NCBI GenBank assembly: GCA_023634235.1
Contig: JAMKCF010000001.1
Location: 33,537,272-33,601,271 of the forward strand
Direction: 5' to 3'
Source: Pisaster brevispinus
Lineage: Eukaryota > Echinodermata > Asteroidea > Forcipulatida > Asteriidae
DNA: 64,000 bases
Of the stretch, positions 11,015-22,339 are shown one piece after another. The position numbers were made by a program, and so were the translations under genes. Below the pieces are notes generated by a model. That model was not told where the DNA came from. It saw nothing but the letters and a program-made list of their open reading frames with translations, and did not search any database. Numbering within the stretch: the stretch's first letter is position 1; each line of letters begins with the position of its first letter.

Positions 11015-11474
11015 GGTCCTTCTGGACAGTCATTGAAAGAGTGAAGGGCAAACCCTGTGAAAAAGACTAGAGGAAATTATACCAAGTTGGTGGTTTATTT
11101 TTAGTGTCTGTCTCTGTAGCAGCCAGCGAGTCTGTTGGTAATAGGTACAGGGTGATACTTAATCGCCAATTTATGTCCATTCTGCCACAATTAAGCCCTA
11201 CACTGTGTTACTATTGACCAGGAACTTACAGCAAGATGTTCAGACGTATTACATTTCACTCTCCGCATCTTCCGTTTCTTATTTTTCAGCGACAAAACAC
11301 TGAGACAAATTCTAGTTCGGTTTCGAAGCTTGGAGGTTGAATTCAGCCATAACAGTTTGGATTGGCATAAAAAAGTCCCAAAGAAAATATCAAAAATAGC
11401 AGAATGTTACTACATCTTTGTAGCAACCGAATTGGACACTCCATTACATTGACAGTGAGCAACTATGAATCATC
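11015..11474. other. non-coding stretch, no gene seen
   Basis: Ordinary AT-rich sequence; nothing recognised. Confidence 0.4.
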
Positions 11475-11652
11475 GGCCCATAGAGCTGCACACAAAAAGC
11501 AGCCAAGCAAAACAATGCTTAAGGGAATAAGGTTACCAGTCAAAACAAAACATCACACGTACCATCTGTGCCTGGTTTCCTGCTCATTATTGCTGAGCAG
11601 AAAATAATTATTAAGCAATATTTTCTACAAGCAGCTCTAAGAAATCGAGTTC
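11475..11652 (+). mobile_element. MITE M1, diverged copy
   Basis: Family markers run in order: GGCCCATAGAGCTGC, AATAAGGTTACCAGTCAAAA, CACACGTACCATCTGTG, CCTGCTCATTATTGCTGAGC and GCAGCTCTAAGAAATCGAG. The left TIR has lost the AATTTCAT step. Non-coding. Confidence 0.75.
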
Positions 11653-12544
11653 ATACAAGTCGTGTATGTGTGCACAAGTGAAAGTGAGGCTATCAGTTAA
11701 AACAGTCTGGCCCATTTTATACATTCTAACAATATATGATGCAAGAATACTGGGATCCAACAAATATGGTTTCAATTCTGGATCAAGAACTTGTAATGTT
11801 CATAAGACACATGCTCCACACTCCTAGAGGTACATCAACCAGACAAAAGGTTCCTCCTGACCCAAACCCAAGCAACATTCAGAAGAAGAATTCAAGTTTT
11901 CCTTTCAATTTTCATGACACCTACAAGAACACAAAGTCAACCTCACAAAGCCAATACCCCATGGATTTTCCTCCTTCCAAAAAAAAAAGCCATCCCTAAC
12001 AAGCTGAGATTGAAGATTTGCTGGTCCTTTCCCAGAGTCAAACTATATCTCTGTCGTTTCAGTAAATCTGTCATAACATTCAAATTCTCAGCTCCTATCA
12101 AAGGCTCAAATATCCCCACTTTGGAAAATAATTGAATCTTAAATCTGTCACCCACAAACCAGACTTTGGGGATTTTACTTAATTACGCTAGCGAAGGACA
12201 CCGTTGGGGTGTTCTCTCAGTGATATCGGAGTTTTGCAAGACCGCCTTGGTTAGTTTTTAGAGTGAATATTAGTATAAAGGAGTAATTTTGAGGTCTATT
12301 CGGATACAATGAAGCTTGACCACAATTGTACACTGCTGGATTGGCGGTATGTTGTATACAGCCTTTGTTGATCTGTGCTTTCAACGCGTGCTTGAAATGC
12401 ATTGGGTAAAATTTCACAGATTAGGGAACAGGGGGGGTGTATTTAAGTAGCGGTTTGAAAGACCTTAGTCATTCCTCGGTGAGCACAAGTCACATGATAG
12501 CTATGAGAGCAGGAGTGCATCTTAGACTAAACCTTCATCGTGGT
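11653..12544. other. non-coding stretch, no gene seen
   Basis: Nothing recognised. Open frames at 11736-11999 (plus) and 11943-12155 (minus) overlap on opposite strands and have no splice or domain support. Confidence 0.4.
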
Positions 12545-12960
12545 TCGCCCATCTTCTATTTCCTCTGTTCAACTCAATGTGACCAAGCTGAGGTTGGAAG
12601 GAAAAAACAGTCTGGTGCCTTTTAATGGAATGATAATTGGGACTACTGATGTAGTTTGGTGCACAGGGAACCATCAATGATACCAAAATTTGACTCTGGA
12701 AGATTAAGTCTGGTACCTTTTCATAAACTGATAACTAGGACTGCTTTTGGTAAACAGGGAACTACCAATATCACCAAAGAGACTCTCTAACATATAGTCT
12801 GGTACCTTTTAATAAAATGATAATCAGGACTACAACTGTAATTAGGTATACAGGGAACCACCAATGAGATGAAAGTGAAGCTGGAGAACAATTAGTCTGG
12901 TCTCTCTTTTCTATATGAACATCAGGATAAATATTGTGATTTGGTATACAGAGAACTAGA
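12545..12960 (+). repeat. T1 tandem array, ~95-bp unit, four or more copies
   Basis: The phrase AGTCTGGTNCCTTTT recurs at 12609, 12707, 12796 and 12894 (spacings 98, 89, 98). Each is followed by an A/T-rich step and an ACAGGGAAC(C/T)A(T/C)CAAT phrase. Units are well diverged, so the array is old. The first unit extends leftward into sequence homologous to the solitary copy at 6385-6520. Confidence 0.75.
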
Positions 12961-13198
12961 CATATACGAGAAGTTTCTCCTGACCTCATATTACCTTCCC
13001 CCATACAGACTACAGTCATTAAGCAGCGTAGATACTTGCACAATTCAACATGGCACTGCCACAATCCCTGTTCTTGCCAAATTCCTTCAGCTTACTGCCG
13101 CTAAGCCCACGCAGCTGGGACCAATTTCTCTCCAATTTGGTGGAAAATCTCGGCCAACCTTGCCGCAGCTTTTCCCCAATAATCCCCCCTCCCTTTAC
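12961..13198. other. non-coding stretch before CT tract
   Basis: Pyrimidine-rich towards its right end. No gene recognised. Confidence 0.35.
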
Positions 13199-13227
13199 CT
13201 CTCTCTCTCACTCTCTCTCTCTCTCTC
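13199..13227 (+). repeat. (CT)n microsatellite
   Basis: CT repeat with one CA interruption, ending CTCTCTCAG. It doubles as a strong polypyrimidine tract for the acceptor-like AG at 13228-13229. Confidence 0.85.
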
Positions 13228-13229
13228 AG

Positions 13230-13282
13230 GACCCAGGGATGTGGAAGAAATTTGCGCCGGGATTAAAGTTCCAAATTGACAG
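13230..13282 (+). CDS. weak candidate exon, unknown product
   Basis: Follows a CT-rich tract and CAG. The 53-nt segment is open in two frames, one reading DPGMWKKFAPGLKFQID before a stop at the boundary. The right edge is CAG/GTAGAA, a poor donor. The microsatellite alone could create the acceptor look. No homology is recognised, so the call is speculative. Confidence 0.12.
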
Positions 13283-14364
13283 GTAGAATTGAGAAGATGA
13301 TTTTCAAGAGTAGAATTTTCACCCAGATTCTTTTTATATATTTCATTATTTTGTTGATGTGTTAAGTCTGGGGAGTTTGCCGGCACGGTTTGAAAATGGA
13401 AAGAAGCTCCAGGTGGACAAAACCTTGGAATGTTTTTCATTGTATAATCAATAAGTAATTTCAAATTGTAGGTCACCCAGTTCCTAATGCTGAAAAGAAA
13501 AATGTGCAAAAGAACTTTGCAATTCTCAGGGGGGGGGATGATTTCAAAGCTCTAGTAATGTATGTTTTTAAATGCCTTCATCTTTTAAATATCAGAGTTT
13601 TGAAAGGTATTAGGCCAATACAGGATTGGTAGAGCTGACAAAATAGTCACAGACAGTGTTCATGTTCCGTGTCATCATATACATGAAATAACAAACCTGT
13701 GATTGGGCTGAATCCGTTGTGTGAGTCAGGGGAAAATAGTGGAAACACCATGCACAATTTTTAGCATGTAGACACGTTGTCCTTAATTTGGGTTGTAACA
13801 ACCAAAACCAGATGATGTGTTCTTTTAGGTTTTCAGATACAGTCTTCTTGAATATGACTTCATTTCCAAATAGAATATATTTCACAGAAAAACGGGTTCT
13901 AGTCTGAACTTCATAAATCAGTAAACTTTCAGACAACAATTAAACAATGATGTTCTTTGATCCTTACCATTACCACCCCTTTGCAATACCTTCAAGTTAC
14001 TTGTGTGAATCTTATTTGAAACACAAGCGTCTACTCCCGAGAAGACATGACTCAGATCAGAAACTGGGACAACCTTCACTCTTACTTAAGGGATTCTTGC
14101 GAGAATATCTACAACTTCTCTACTTTCAGGGCTTGGTATAGTGTTTCTGCACTAAGCGTTTAAGACCTAAATCCAAGACAGGGGTAAAACTTCCTCTTTG
14201 CTGCTAAAAAATCTGAAGCAAGCCCAGATTTCTCGACTTACATTACGCACGGCCAAAAAATAGGTCACATATTAAAGTGGTTTAAAGAATAAGGCCATTA
14301 CTATAACAAATTTGTGCAAAATGATCGGTTTCTCTCATTGTCTTTACCCCAAAAAAATCAAATT
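13283..14364. other. non-coding stretch, no gene seen
   Basis: A G9 run lies at 13530-13538. No repeat family copy is recognised. A 109-codon minus frame at 13610-13939 has no known domain. Confidence 0.4.
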
Positions 14365-14548
14365 ACTTACCTGGAATTATGTTAACATGGTTGAGAATTG
14401 ATTGGAGACGGGGAAGGCGGACGAGACAATCATGTGAAGGAAAGGATAAAAGAGATTGGTTAGAATGATGACAAAGTCATGAATATTCATGCAGTGGTAT
14501 GAATAATAAATAAGGAGAATGTGATGGCAAGAGTATCAAATAATGTCA
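14365..14548 (-). other. candidate recursive splice site (zero-length exon)
   Basis: On the minus strand CCAG (complement of 14371-14374) abuts GTAAGTAA. Upstream in the transcript there is no AG for 176 nt (no CT on the plus strand from 14373 to 14548). This is about ten times the chance spacing. The zone is pyrimidine-rich nearest the site and includes a branch-point-like TTCTAAC (complement of about 14460-14466). An acceptor fused directly to a strong donor with no exon between is the ratchet-point layout described for long introns. A conventional exon would need an acceptor beyond 14549, and none looks good. A second site of the same strand and core lies at 30891. Confidence 0.4.
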
Positions 14549-15814
14549 CTCGTGTATTGCTTGTTCTGTATTTTAAACTGCTGGTATATTACAAAATGTG
14601 CAGTACTTTGATAATGTCAAGTACGGTTAGCCCTTGCTGTGCTTATAATTTAAACATTATTCATTAAGTCATGAATATTTATGTTGCTTATCAGCTATTG
14701 TGATTGGTCAAACTCTCAAGTGACCTAATAAATATTCATCCTCCATCAATAATGTCATATGACTTAGGGAGCCAATCAATAGTGTCCAGCTGACCAAAGG
14801 TTCCATCCACTTCTGGACGAAGAAAAAATTGAATAATTAATTCCTCAATACTAATCATTCATATTTTATTTTATTTATAAGAAATTTTTAATTAGAGCAG
14901 GTTTCAATTGCATTCTGAATAAAGTTAATCAGATCTGCTAAAGTTGCGATTCAATTTCCACGGACAAAATACAAACTTTGAAATATCCGTTAAAACAAAT
15001 TGAACTGCAACATTTTAATAACTGAACGAACAATGGTCTGGAACATCAACAAGACAGAGTTTGGACGAAGACTTCAAACCAGCTCTCCATGTGTTTATTT
15101 TCCGTAATAGCAGACGGCTGGGTCGTTGAGTCGCATTCTTGTGTTTTTAAGAATCCAATCTTGTCCGTACATGTATGTACAAAGTGATCCTGGATGCACT
15201 GTACACCTACCAACCGTACAGCAAGATTTCATGTCATATCATATTTAGTACACCACAGGGCATTACCACCAACGACACCCGAAAAAAGCCTCATCTAAGA
15301 CGAAGGAAAACCAAAAGTTTGACTCCTTGGGAGTGTGTAAAACTGTCTGCGCAAATAAAACACAAGAAACGGGGAGCACTCCAAGAACTTCTTATTATAG
15401 TGAACGGGGCAAAGCGTACCCGTCTACTGTATCCACTTCAATTAACAAAGCCTAAGGCGGATGGGCAGATAATTTGACCAAAAGTCAATACATCGAAAAA
15501 CAAGCTCCTCTGCCCGCTGCAAAGCCATGGATAAAGAGAATAGAGAGGAATTTGTTCCAGAATTAAGTCTTGTTTATCAAATTTGTCCGATCCGCCGGTT
15601 TGTGTTTTGGAGGCGTGTGGATGTAGACAGGAAGTTCCAGATGCTGGACTTGAATTTTGATGTGTCCAACTTGATTAGGAAAGACAATAGAGCAAGGATG
15701 CTCAGCCTATTAATACTTATTATAAATTCTGAAGAAATGGAAAGGCTTATAAACTGAGCATTTTCAAAGTTGTGGTCCAAATTGTTCTTGAGGTTTGAGC
15801 GAATTATACAAAAT
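14549..15814. other. non-coding stretch, no gene seen
   Basis: Two adjacent plus frames (15175-15477, 100 codons, basic; 15527-15757, 76 codons) fall in a slightly G+C-richer block. They have no recognised domain or splice boundaries, so neither is called. TGAATATT/AATATTCAT phrases near 14480-14500 and 14670-14740 recur without a clear unit. Confidence 0.4.
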
Positions 15815-16080
15815 GTATTTATTTATTTAGTATTATTATTATTTTTTTTTCTTTTCAGGCTTTAAAAACAATACAATACACAGAAGACTAGGAAATCAAT
15901 CAGACCAATAAAGGAATATGTAGAGAAACAAAAACAAACAGCAGCCTAAATATTGCCCAAAAGCGAACTAGATCACTACCTAAAAGAGCAATCCCCAGAA
16001 AAAAAGAAAAACAAAAAAGGGAAAATATTAAGAAACTAGACATACTCTGTTCAAGACTATCATTGGAACTCCTGTTTTGC
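15815..16080 (-). repeat. LINE-like tail remnant (minus)
   Basis: TATTTATTTATTTAGTATTA and a T-run (15841-15850), followed by A-rich sequence with AATACAATACAC, read on the minus strand as a truncated non-LTR 3' end with simple tail. No coding remnant. Confidence 0.35.
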
Positions 16081-16169
16081 AACTCCTTTTACTTTTAAAA
16101 AAATGACAAAGACTACAATGAGAAAACTTACATATAAATTATACTTATTGTTATTAACACATAAATTTA

Positions 16170-16385
16170 TTTATTTGTTGCTTTTAGTATAATGTACATC
16201 CTCAGTTTCTCTTGTATTGTTTTCATGTTGTAATTTGTGCCATGAGTGGTGCTTGTGGCCGATACCAGCACTTTATAAATGTCCATTATTATTATTATTT
16301 TATCTGTGTCCGCGACTCACGGGAGAACAATGTAATTGCTGATGGGACCTCTGCCTATATAAGACCAATAAATAAATAAATATTC
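16170..16385 (+). repeat. LINE-like 3' end with ATT and TAAA tails
   Basis: GGCCGATACCAGCACTTTAT and then (ATT)n at 16287-16304, followed by CTATATAAGACC and (AATA)n at 16368-16382, form two successive tail-like endings. This is the pattern of 5'-truncated non-LTR insertions, possibly one nested beside the other. Family unknown. Confidence 0.45.
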
Positions 16386-18879
16386 AATGCAACTCTGTAA
16401 TTAGTTTCACCATTACACCAATGTGTGGTGAGTACAACACTCAGTGCTGTCCCGAGTCCTACTGGAATTATTTTAGTACATATCAAATTTCTCTTCGCCT
16501 ATCAGCTGAAGACAGAAATTTCTGCATTTTGTCGGATTGTAACAAATAAGGTATACACAAATTCCAAACAGAGTGGCCTTACTACACTAGATCTCTTACA
16601 TGGTCCAAACACCCTTTTTTTCTCTTCTCACACCCTTAGGCCCAACCGCTTCTTGCATTCTACTTAAAATTTGAATTTGGCTTCCCTCCCCGTCTTTCTT
16701 CATATGGGTCTTGAATTTGGAAGGAACCGGCCGTGCACTGAAACGAATCTCAAGATTATTTACGTCAAAGCGCACGTATGCTCATGTGACCCTAGAGTGG
16801 CGTGCGGATTGGCTTACAAGGTTTGCGTATCGAGGGCAGTATTCGGTGGTGGGCATTGAGTGTAATTAGACTGATAATGAGAGAGAGGCAAGGAAATCTG
16901 GCAATGAGGGAACATTCCAAGCAACTGAAGCAGTCCTATCAAATGTTTAAAAACATTATTTTTTTTCAATTGGTACACAGAATTTGATTTGGAGTCTTTA
17001 TTGGTATGTAAATAAAACTTAATTTTCTATAAAAACAACAACAGCAACAACAAAAATGACTGAAATAAAAAAATAAAACATACAAATGCCAAAGGACAGT
17101 CAAAGCAATTGTTTGGTCGCCGTCTACACAAAAGTTACTGTTGGCTTAGTCAACAAGAGTGATCTTTGCAATAATTTGAAAGAACATGCAAGAAAACTGA
17201 GCAATGCTGCTGTTCCAAAAACAAACCAACAGTTTTTGTTTCCCCAATAGCCTCCATATATACACACAGTTTCTTCAACTCGCAGCATTACCGATTTGTC
17301 TTTTTCAATACCTAGTCATTCTATAACCCTTGTTTCCCCCCCCCCTTCCACCACTCCTCCTGACCAAGGCATAGCACACCATATAAAACTTGATATCCCA
17401 GTCCCTCCCACATGTTCCTGAGGTTCTTTTTCCTGTTCAATTCCGAGTAGGTACTTGTGAAATACTTTGTCTCTTTCCATTTATTCATGACATGGTATCA
17501 CGTTTGGCGCCATGAGTATAGATTTCATAATAATAACACCGTTTTTGGCTTGGAGTGGTTGCGACAACACCTCCTCTGGAATTCAATTCGATCGATGCTT
17601 CAAGTTGAGAGCTTGTTCCTCTTTTAGCTTTGTCTCAATTTATAAACTTTCTGCGATGAAATAAGCGAACGGTTTCATGTAGTGCCTCCACCGGGTCAAT
17701 TTCATGCAGGGGGGTGGTTTTCGTTGTAAGCGACCGATTTTGCTTAGTGATGCTAACGGACGAGTGTTCACATTATGTATAAGCAAGCTGGTAAACCCTA
17801 ACATAAAGGTAGAGAAATGGATGGTGTGGGTTTTTTTCCCCCGTTTGAAAGCTGGTAACGGTTGTAAAATTGGAAGAATGTCTGGGTTTTAAAAATATGA
17901 ATGGATTCATGAGCATCAGATTTGTTTGTTGATGACTGAAGTCACGGGATTATTTTATTTTTCCTCCACCGTGGCACAGCAGTTCCTCATTCAATTCATT
18001 TCAGCGCAAAATATCAGTAAATCTGTTGACAATCACGGCCCAGTTTCATGGATTTTTAAAAGGGGGAAAGAAAAACAAGCGTGCACCGTAAGCTAAACCG
18101 CCTCATCAGTGGTACAGACGCACGCCTCAATCAGAGACAATCAGCGAGTGCCATGTTCGATTTTATAACCCTCTATTTATGTCGCAAATGAAGACTTCGC
18201 CCTGAGCTATTTGACCCACATTCGCGATCAAGTTCCGCAGAAAGTTCAGGTCTGCCAGAGCCCACAATCAAATCACGTTTCTGCCATTCCTCATTAAATT
18301 TCTCACTTATCGGAATGCCATATCAGACGGTTCACCAGTATTTTGTTATTATTTTTTCCCAAACCGGAGGAAAAAAGACACAAGGGTCGGTGGAAACAAA
18401 AGCATCCACGCCCAAGAAACTGCTGTCCTTTTTTATTAATGGGCACGCAGGACGAGAGCGAGGCATAACATAATATTAAACGGTAAAACGGGATTCCCGC
18501 CTGGGGATTTGCTCCCTCAGCATGACCTACTTTTCCATTGTATCTTGATTTTTCTTCCTACTTAACAAGTGCACCCAATCAATTTCAATTATTTATTCCT
18601 TGCTGGAGAATTCAACGGGTCGGGACTTTTTTTCTTTCTCTCTCTCTCTCTAAATATCAGTCGGTGGGTGAGCGAGCTCGGACGTCTCTGCCAGCCAGTA
18701 CAGGTGTTTGCACTATACGTCATTTGATGTTATGACATCACATGTTTACGCTCACCTAAGCGACTGTAACAGATGAAGAGGGCAGATTCCACCAAATGGA
18801 ATAACAATTGTCGAAAAAAAAGATGTTTTGAATCAAATACTGCACTTTCCTTTTGTGAATCTATTTTTTTGTTTCTGTC
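16386..18879. other. long non-coding stretch, possibly regulatory
   Basis: No gene is recognised. CAACAACAGCAACAACAA near 17035-17052, poly-C at 17336-17345 and a short CT run at 18637-18651 are low complexity. The 17940-18500 part is free of window repeats and G+C-richer than average, so it is a candidate conserved element. GACATCACATGTTTAC at 18733-18748 repeats the motif at 8048. Confidence 0.4.
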
Positions 18880-19050
18880 ACACTAGTATACCTCTGTTAA
18901 CCAGTATACCTGTTTATGTTTGTAGTCTTGTCATTTAGCCTACGAGAAAGACTCTGCTAGGGTCAAAACGTTTGGTGGCCATTAACTATTTTTTTGCATT
19001 TATACCACAGGTCCTTTTGGTTGGTAAGCAGTTTGCAACTAATTATACTG
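18880..19050 (+). repeat. H1 repeat, copy a
   Basis: Core AGACTCTGCTAGGGTC (stem GACTCT/AGGGTC, GCT loop plus one A) at 18949-18964 followed by AAAAC, where other copies have GAAAC. Then comes CCATTAACTA, TTTATACCACAGGTCC and GGTTGGTAAGCAGTTTGC. The upstream CCAGTATACCTGTTT is shared with the 39748 copy. Of the style of terminal repeats of Penelope-like or retrozyme elements; no reverse transcriptase is present. Confidence 0.65.
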
Positions 19051-19870
19051 TCTTGGATATATTTTTTTGAGACCCTTTGGTGTTCCACAAACTTGGTATT
19101 TTTCATGATTTGTTCCTTGAAAAATAATTGGATCGCACACAATTTAAAAAAAAAAGCAGTTTGCACAGAAAGCAGTTTCTTTGTATGAAACATCTAACCA
19201 ACGGAATTACTGGTTGCATTTGCACTTTCAATTAATATTGCTTGTGTCCCCCTTGTGTCTAGGCCTCGGCACCCTCTAAAATAGTCCCATTGAAATTCTG
19301 ATTTCATTTACAAGCGTTCTTTTCTCATGTAAAAAAACCGACTTGTCAAACTCCAGATTTGATTGTATCAGTTTTGCAGATGGCAGTCTATTGCACAAAA
19401 GTAACAGTACGAGTTCTCGCCAATGAGTCAGCCACATTGTGAGCGATTCACACAGTACAATGTAATTAGGTCGTGTGAGTTTATATCAATCACACGGGAC
19501 ATTGTGTGGTATCTTGTAGAATAAGATACTATGACCTGCACACGCAAAGTACATTCTAGCGTCCCAGTGGAACGTCGTACGCAATAAAATTGTTTCCAAC
19601 AAAACAGATTGTGCACAACTGTTACTCGTTTGTTGCCAGACTTTCCTTAACTTTCCTACAATGACTTATGAATTGCAGGGAGGGAAAAAAAAAACTTAAA
19701 ACTTTCACGTTCACTTTTCTCAAAACACATTTTTGTACATTAATTTATGACAACCTTTTGGCCGCGCATACTTTCCGTCTCTGCCAGGCACACAAACAGT
19801 ATCTTTCATTTTCACTTGTGTCAGTTTCATATTTCAAGACCGGTAGCATGATCCAACCATCAGTACACCT
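19051..19870. other. non-coding stretch, no gene seen
   Basis: Overlapping open frames on both strands at 18963-19193 are AT-driven. CACACAGTACAATG..CATTGTGTGG phrases near 19448-19510 form a loose inverted repeat. Nothing else is recognised. Confidence 0.4.
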
Positions 19871-20135
19871 GGGCCTAGTTTCATAGCGCTGTCTACACCT
19901 GAATAGGGAACTTTCGGGACGATAGGTGGCAGCAGACTTACCAGGTAAATCCATTGTTCTCGATAATGTGGTCATGCTCAGAACTACGTAAACAATGGAA
20001 ATCTACCTGGTAAGTCTGCTGCGACCTAGCATTCCAAAGTCTCCCTATCTGTGCTTAGATCACCCTGTAAAGCGTGTGATTCTATGAGTTGTAAGCGCAG
20101 AGTTCCGCAGTAAGCAGTACCATGAAATTGGGCCC
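19871..20135 (+). mobile_element. MITE M2 with internal long palindrome
   Basis: Termini GGGCCTAGTTTCATAGCGCT and GTACCATGAAATTGGGCCC are inverted relatives, giving a 265-bp element. Inside, arms at about 19923-19958 and 19991-20028 (core GCAGCAGACTTACCAGG against CCTGGTAAGTCTGCTGC) form a near-perfect hairpin of about 35 bp with a ~32-nt loop. The right end GTAAGCGCAGAGTTCCGCAG is shared with fragments at 10965 and 53440. Non-coding. The hairpin may be a nested second MITE. Confidence 0.75.
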
Positions 20136-20424
20136 AGTACTTTCGATAAACATTGATAATCTAACCAATCAATCATACTTGATTGTGAAAATTGGTTCCT
20201 TTTAACTGAAGGGTCACTGAGGTCATTGTGCTTTGTTACGTGAACCGGAACTATTTGTCAACTGTTGAATTGATGGAAAAAAACTTAATTCTGTTGACTT
20301 CTGTTGCTACCAATGCAGTTTTGGCACGGCATAAATCTGTGTGTAATGCACATGTGATATCAGGTAAAGGCAACCGATAACGGCACATCCGCATGCCAAT
20401 CAGTCTGGGACAATTCTAAATCAT
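20136..20424. other. non-coding stretch, no gene seen
   Basis: No repeat recognised. Confidence 0.35.
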
Positions 20425-20700
20425 TTGTGATTAAATAATAATAATAATAATAATAATTTATATTTCTAGTTTACCCTCTCCATCTGAGGATGTTCGAAGG
20501 CGAAAATTACAACACAATTCCTTTAAAAATGTAATCAAAGTACAAACAATACAGCCTAAAAATTACAAAAATATACTAACTCCATTACAGACGCAGCAAC
20601 AAAATACACAAAGATCATAAAAAGCAGACACACTCACCCCAATAAGGGGAAACAAAAGACTATTACAGATAGAATCTTGTTCATTCCAACCTCCCCCCCC
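20425..20700 (-). repeat. LINE-like tail remnant with (TAA)n
   Basis: (ATA)n at 20436-20458, then TTTATATTTCTAGTTTACCC and A-rich sequence, reads on the minus strand as a 3' UTR ending in a trinucleotide tail. It ends near poly-C 20693-20702. No coding part survives. Confidence 0.4.
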
Positions 20701-21920
20701 CCACCCCAAATTGCACCTTATTACAATTGTTTCCATGAACTTTTATGTTCATAAAAACCAATCATTAAACTTTGACTTTATGGTTATTTAAACCTAAAGT
20801 CAGCTTACCAAATGTTCAAGTTGTTTATTCATAGAATTTGAGAATTGATTTTCAAATGAAAGTCAATGCTATAGCTGTTCCGTAGACAAACAACAAACAC
20901 ACTCATGGGGGATTTACTGTTATGCGATTCAGAATAACAAAGAATCTTGGTCTAGTTCCTAACCTACCTTCTACCTTAATCCTACCTATAGATCTGGTAC
21001 CCTCTAACCTTGGTCTAGCTACTAATCCGGCACTCTCTGACAAGAAAATCCGAGGCGGAAGACCATGGGATTAAGGACCAAACTATTAAGTCTACTAGTG
21101 CTATGAAGGGGATCAACTCTGCACAATATCACGTTCACCACACTAATCCGTTTAAAGTGTCTTAAGCCACTGCCAAGGCTTTCCAGAAAAAAATCCAGTC
21201 TTCTTAAAAACACTTTCTCTTGGATGATGGAGTGAAATGACGTGGTGCCTCTGCAGCCCAACTCGGTCACTGTCAACGAGTGATTTCACCGAATAAAGGA
21301 AAGGATTTCGATTCAACCTTCAGAAGAAATAGTCACCTAATTACCAGCCCATCTAATCACTTTTCAAGATTTTGTTTTGTTGGATTTCTATTCCTGACTG
21401 TACTCCGATCCTAAGCCCCAGTCTTAGTTTCCCATAAATGATCGAGGGATGAATGGTTTGAACAGCAGTGGTCAGGTTTGTCAAACTTGGTCTGGTCTTG
21501 ACCGGGTTTCAATCACCTACATCAGCCGCATTGACTGTAAAATGAGTTCTGTCAGTTGTATTGTTGGGAATCGCGGTATCAGTGACAAACAAAATCAGAT
21601 TAACTTTATAGCTTGTTGAAGGCCTTGTATAATTCTTTGGTTAAGAAGTGCATGTTCTTGACAAGACTGAAATAGCCTTAAATCTTTGATTAAGAAGTTC
21701 ATGTTCTCGATAAGATTGAGAGAGAAAAAAATTCCAATTGTAGTTTCATAAATCTATCCTCAACTATTTTGAAGGCCTCTGCTGTCAGTTTATGAGAGAC
21801 TTTGCACACGTAGTGGCAACAGACATAATACATACACCAAATTATTTTCCATCGGTTAATCAATTCTGAGTATGCCGACAATATTTTGAAAAACAGATTT
21901 ACATCAACATCAACACACCT
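20701..21920. other. non-coding stretch, no gene seen
   Basis: Sequence near 21540-21590 (CTGTCAGTTGTATTGTTGGG) resembles a step of the degenerate array at 22340-23180, suggesting an outlying unit. Otherwise nothing recognised. Confidence 0.35.
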
Positions 21921-22080
21921 CGGCTCTATTTCATAGCACTGCAAAAAGTATCTAAGCACAACAAGGCTACCCAGGTTACCAGCCAATATGTCATTTCATA
22001 TGTGCCATCTGTGACTGGTACTCTGCTCTTTTTTGCTTAGCAATAAATTGTTAGGCAATAGCTCTATGACATTGGGCCCA
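21921..22080 (+). mobile_element. MITE M1, copy
   Basis: CGGCTCTATTTCATAGCACT at the left and AGCTCTATGACATTGGGCCC at the right are the inverted ends. GGTTACCAGCCAATATG and GTGCCATCTGTGACTGGTAC mark the interior. A second partial M1 starts just downstream at 22088. Confidence 0.8.
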
Positions 22081-22087
22081 GGTCTTG

Positions 22088-22178
22088 AAAAAAACATGCT
22101 TAGCACAGAAAATGTGTCATTCACATTGTTGTCACTGGCACCATGCTATTATTTTGCTTAGCAGTATTGTTTGAAAAG
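22088..22178 (+). mobile_element. MITE M1, partial copy
   Basis: AACATGCTTAGCACAGAAAA, GTTGTCACTGGCACCATGCT and TTTTGCTTAGCAGTATTG follow the M1 order without termini. It sits 8 bp beyond a longer M1, so the pair is either a tandem insertion or one copy with an internal duplication. Confidence 0.6.
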
Positions 22179-22339
22179 CCTTTTGATGAAGACTAAGCTG
22201 CCTTTGGTCAATTTCTGAAATCTCTCTTGAACCCTGACCTTGAACGAAGCTTTCAAAGAAGCTAATGACGTCTTCTTGATGTCACTCCTGTGAACTAAAC
22301 ATTCAGAATGTTTCTATTCAAATTGGACCTATTGATGAT

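Noticed and set aside
15175..15757. Two consecutive plus-strand frames (100 and 76 codons)
   Set aside because: Different reading contexts, no splice sites joining them, and no recognised domain.
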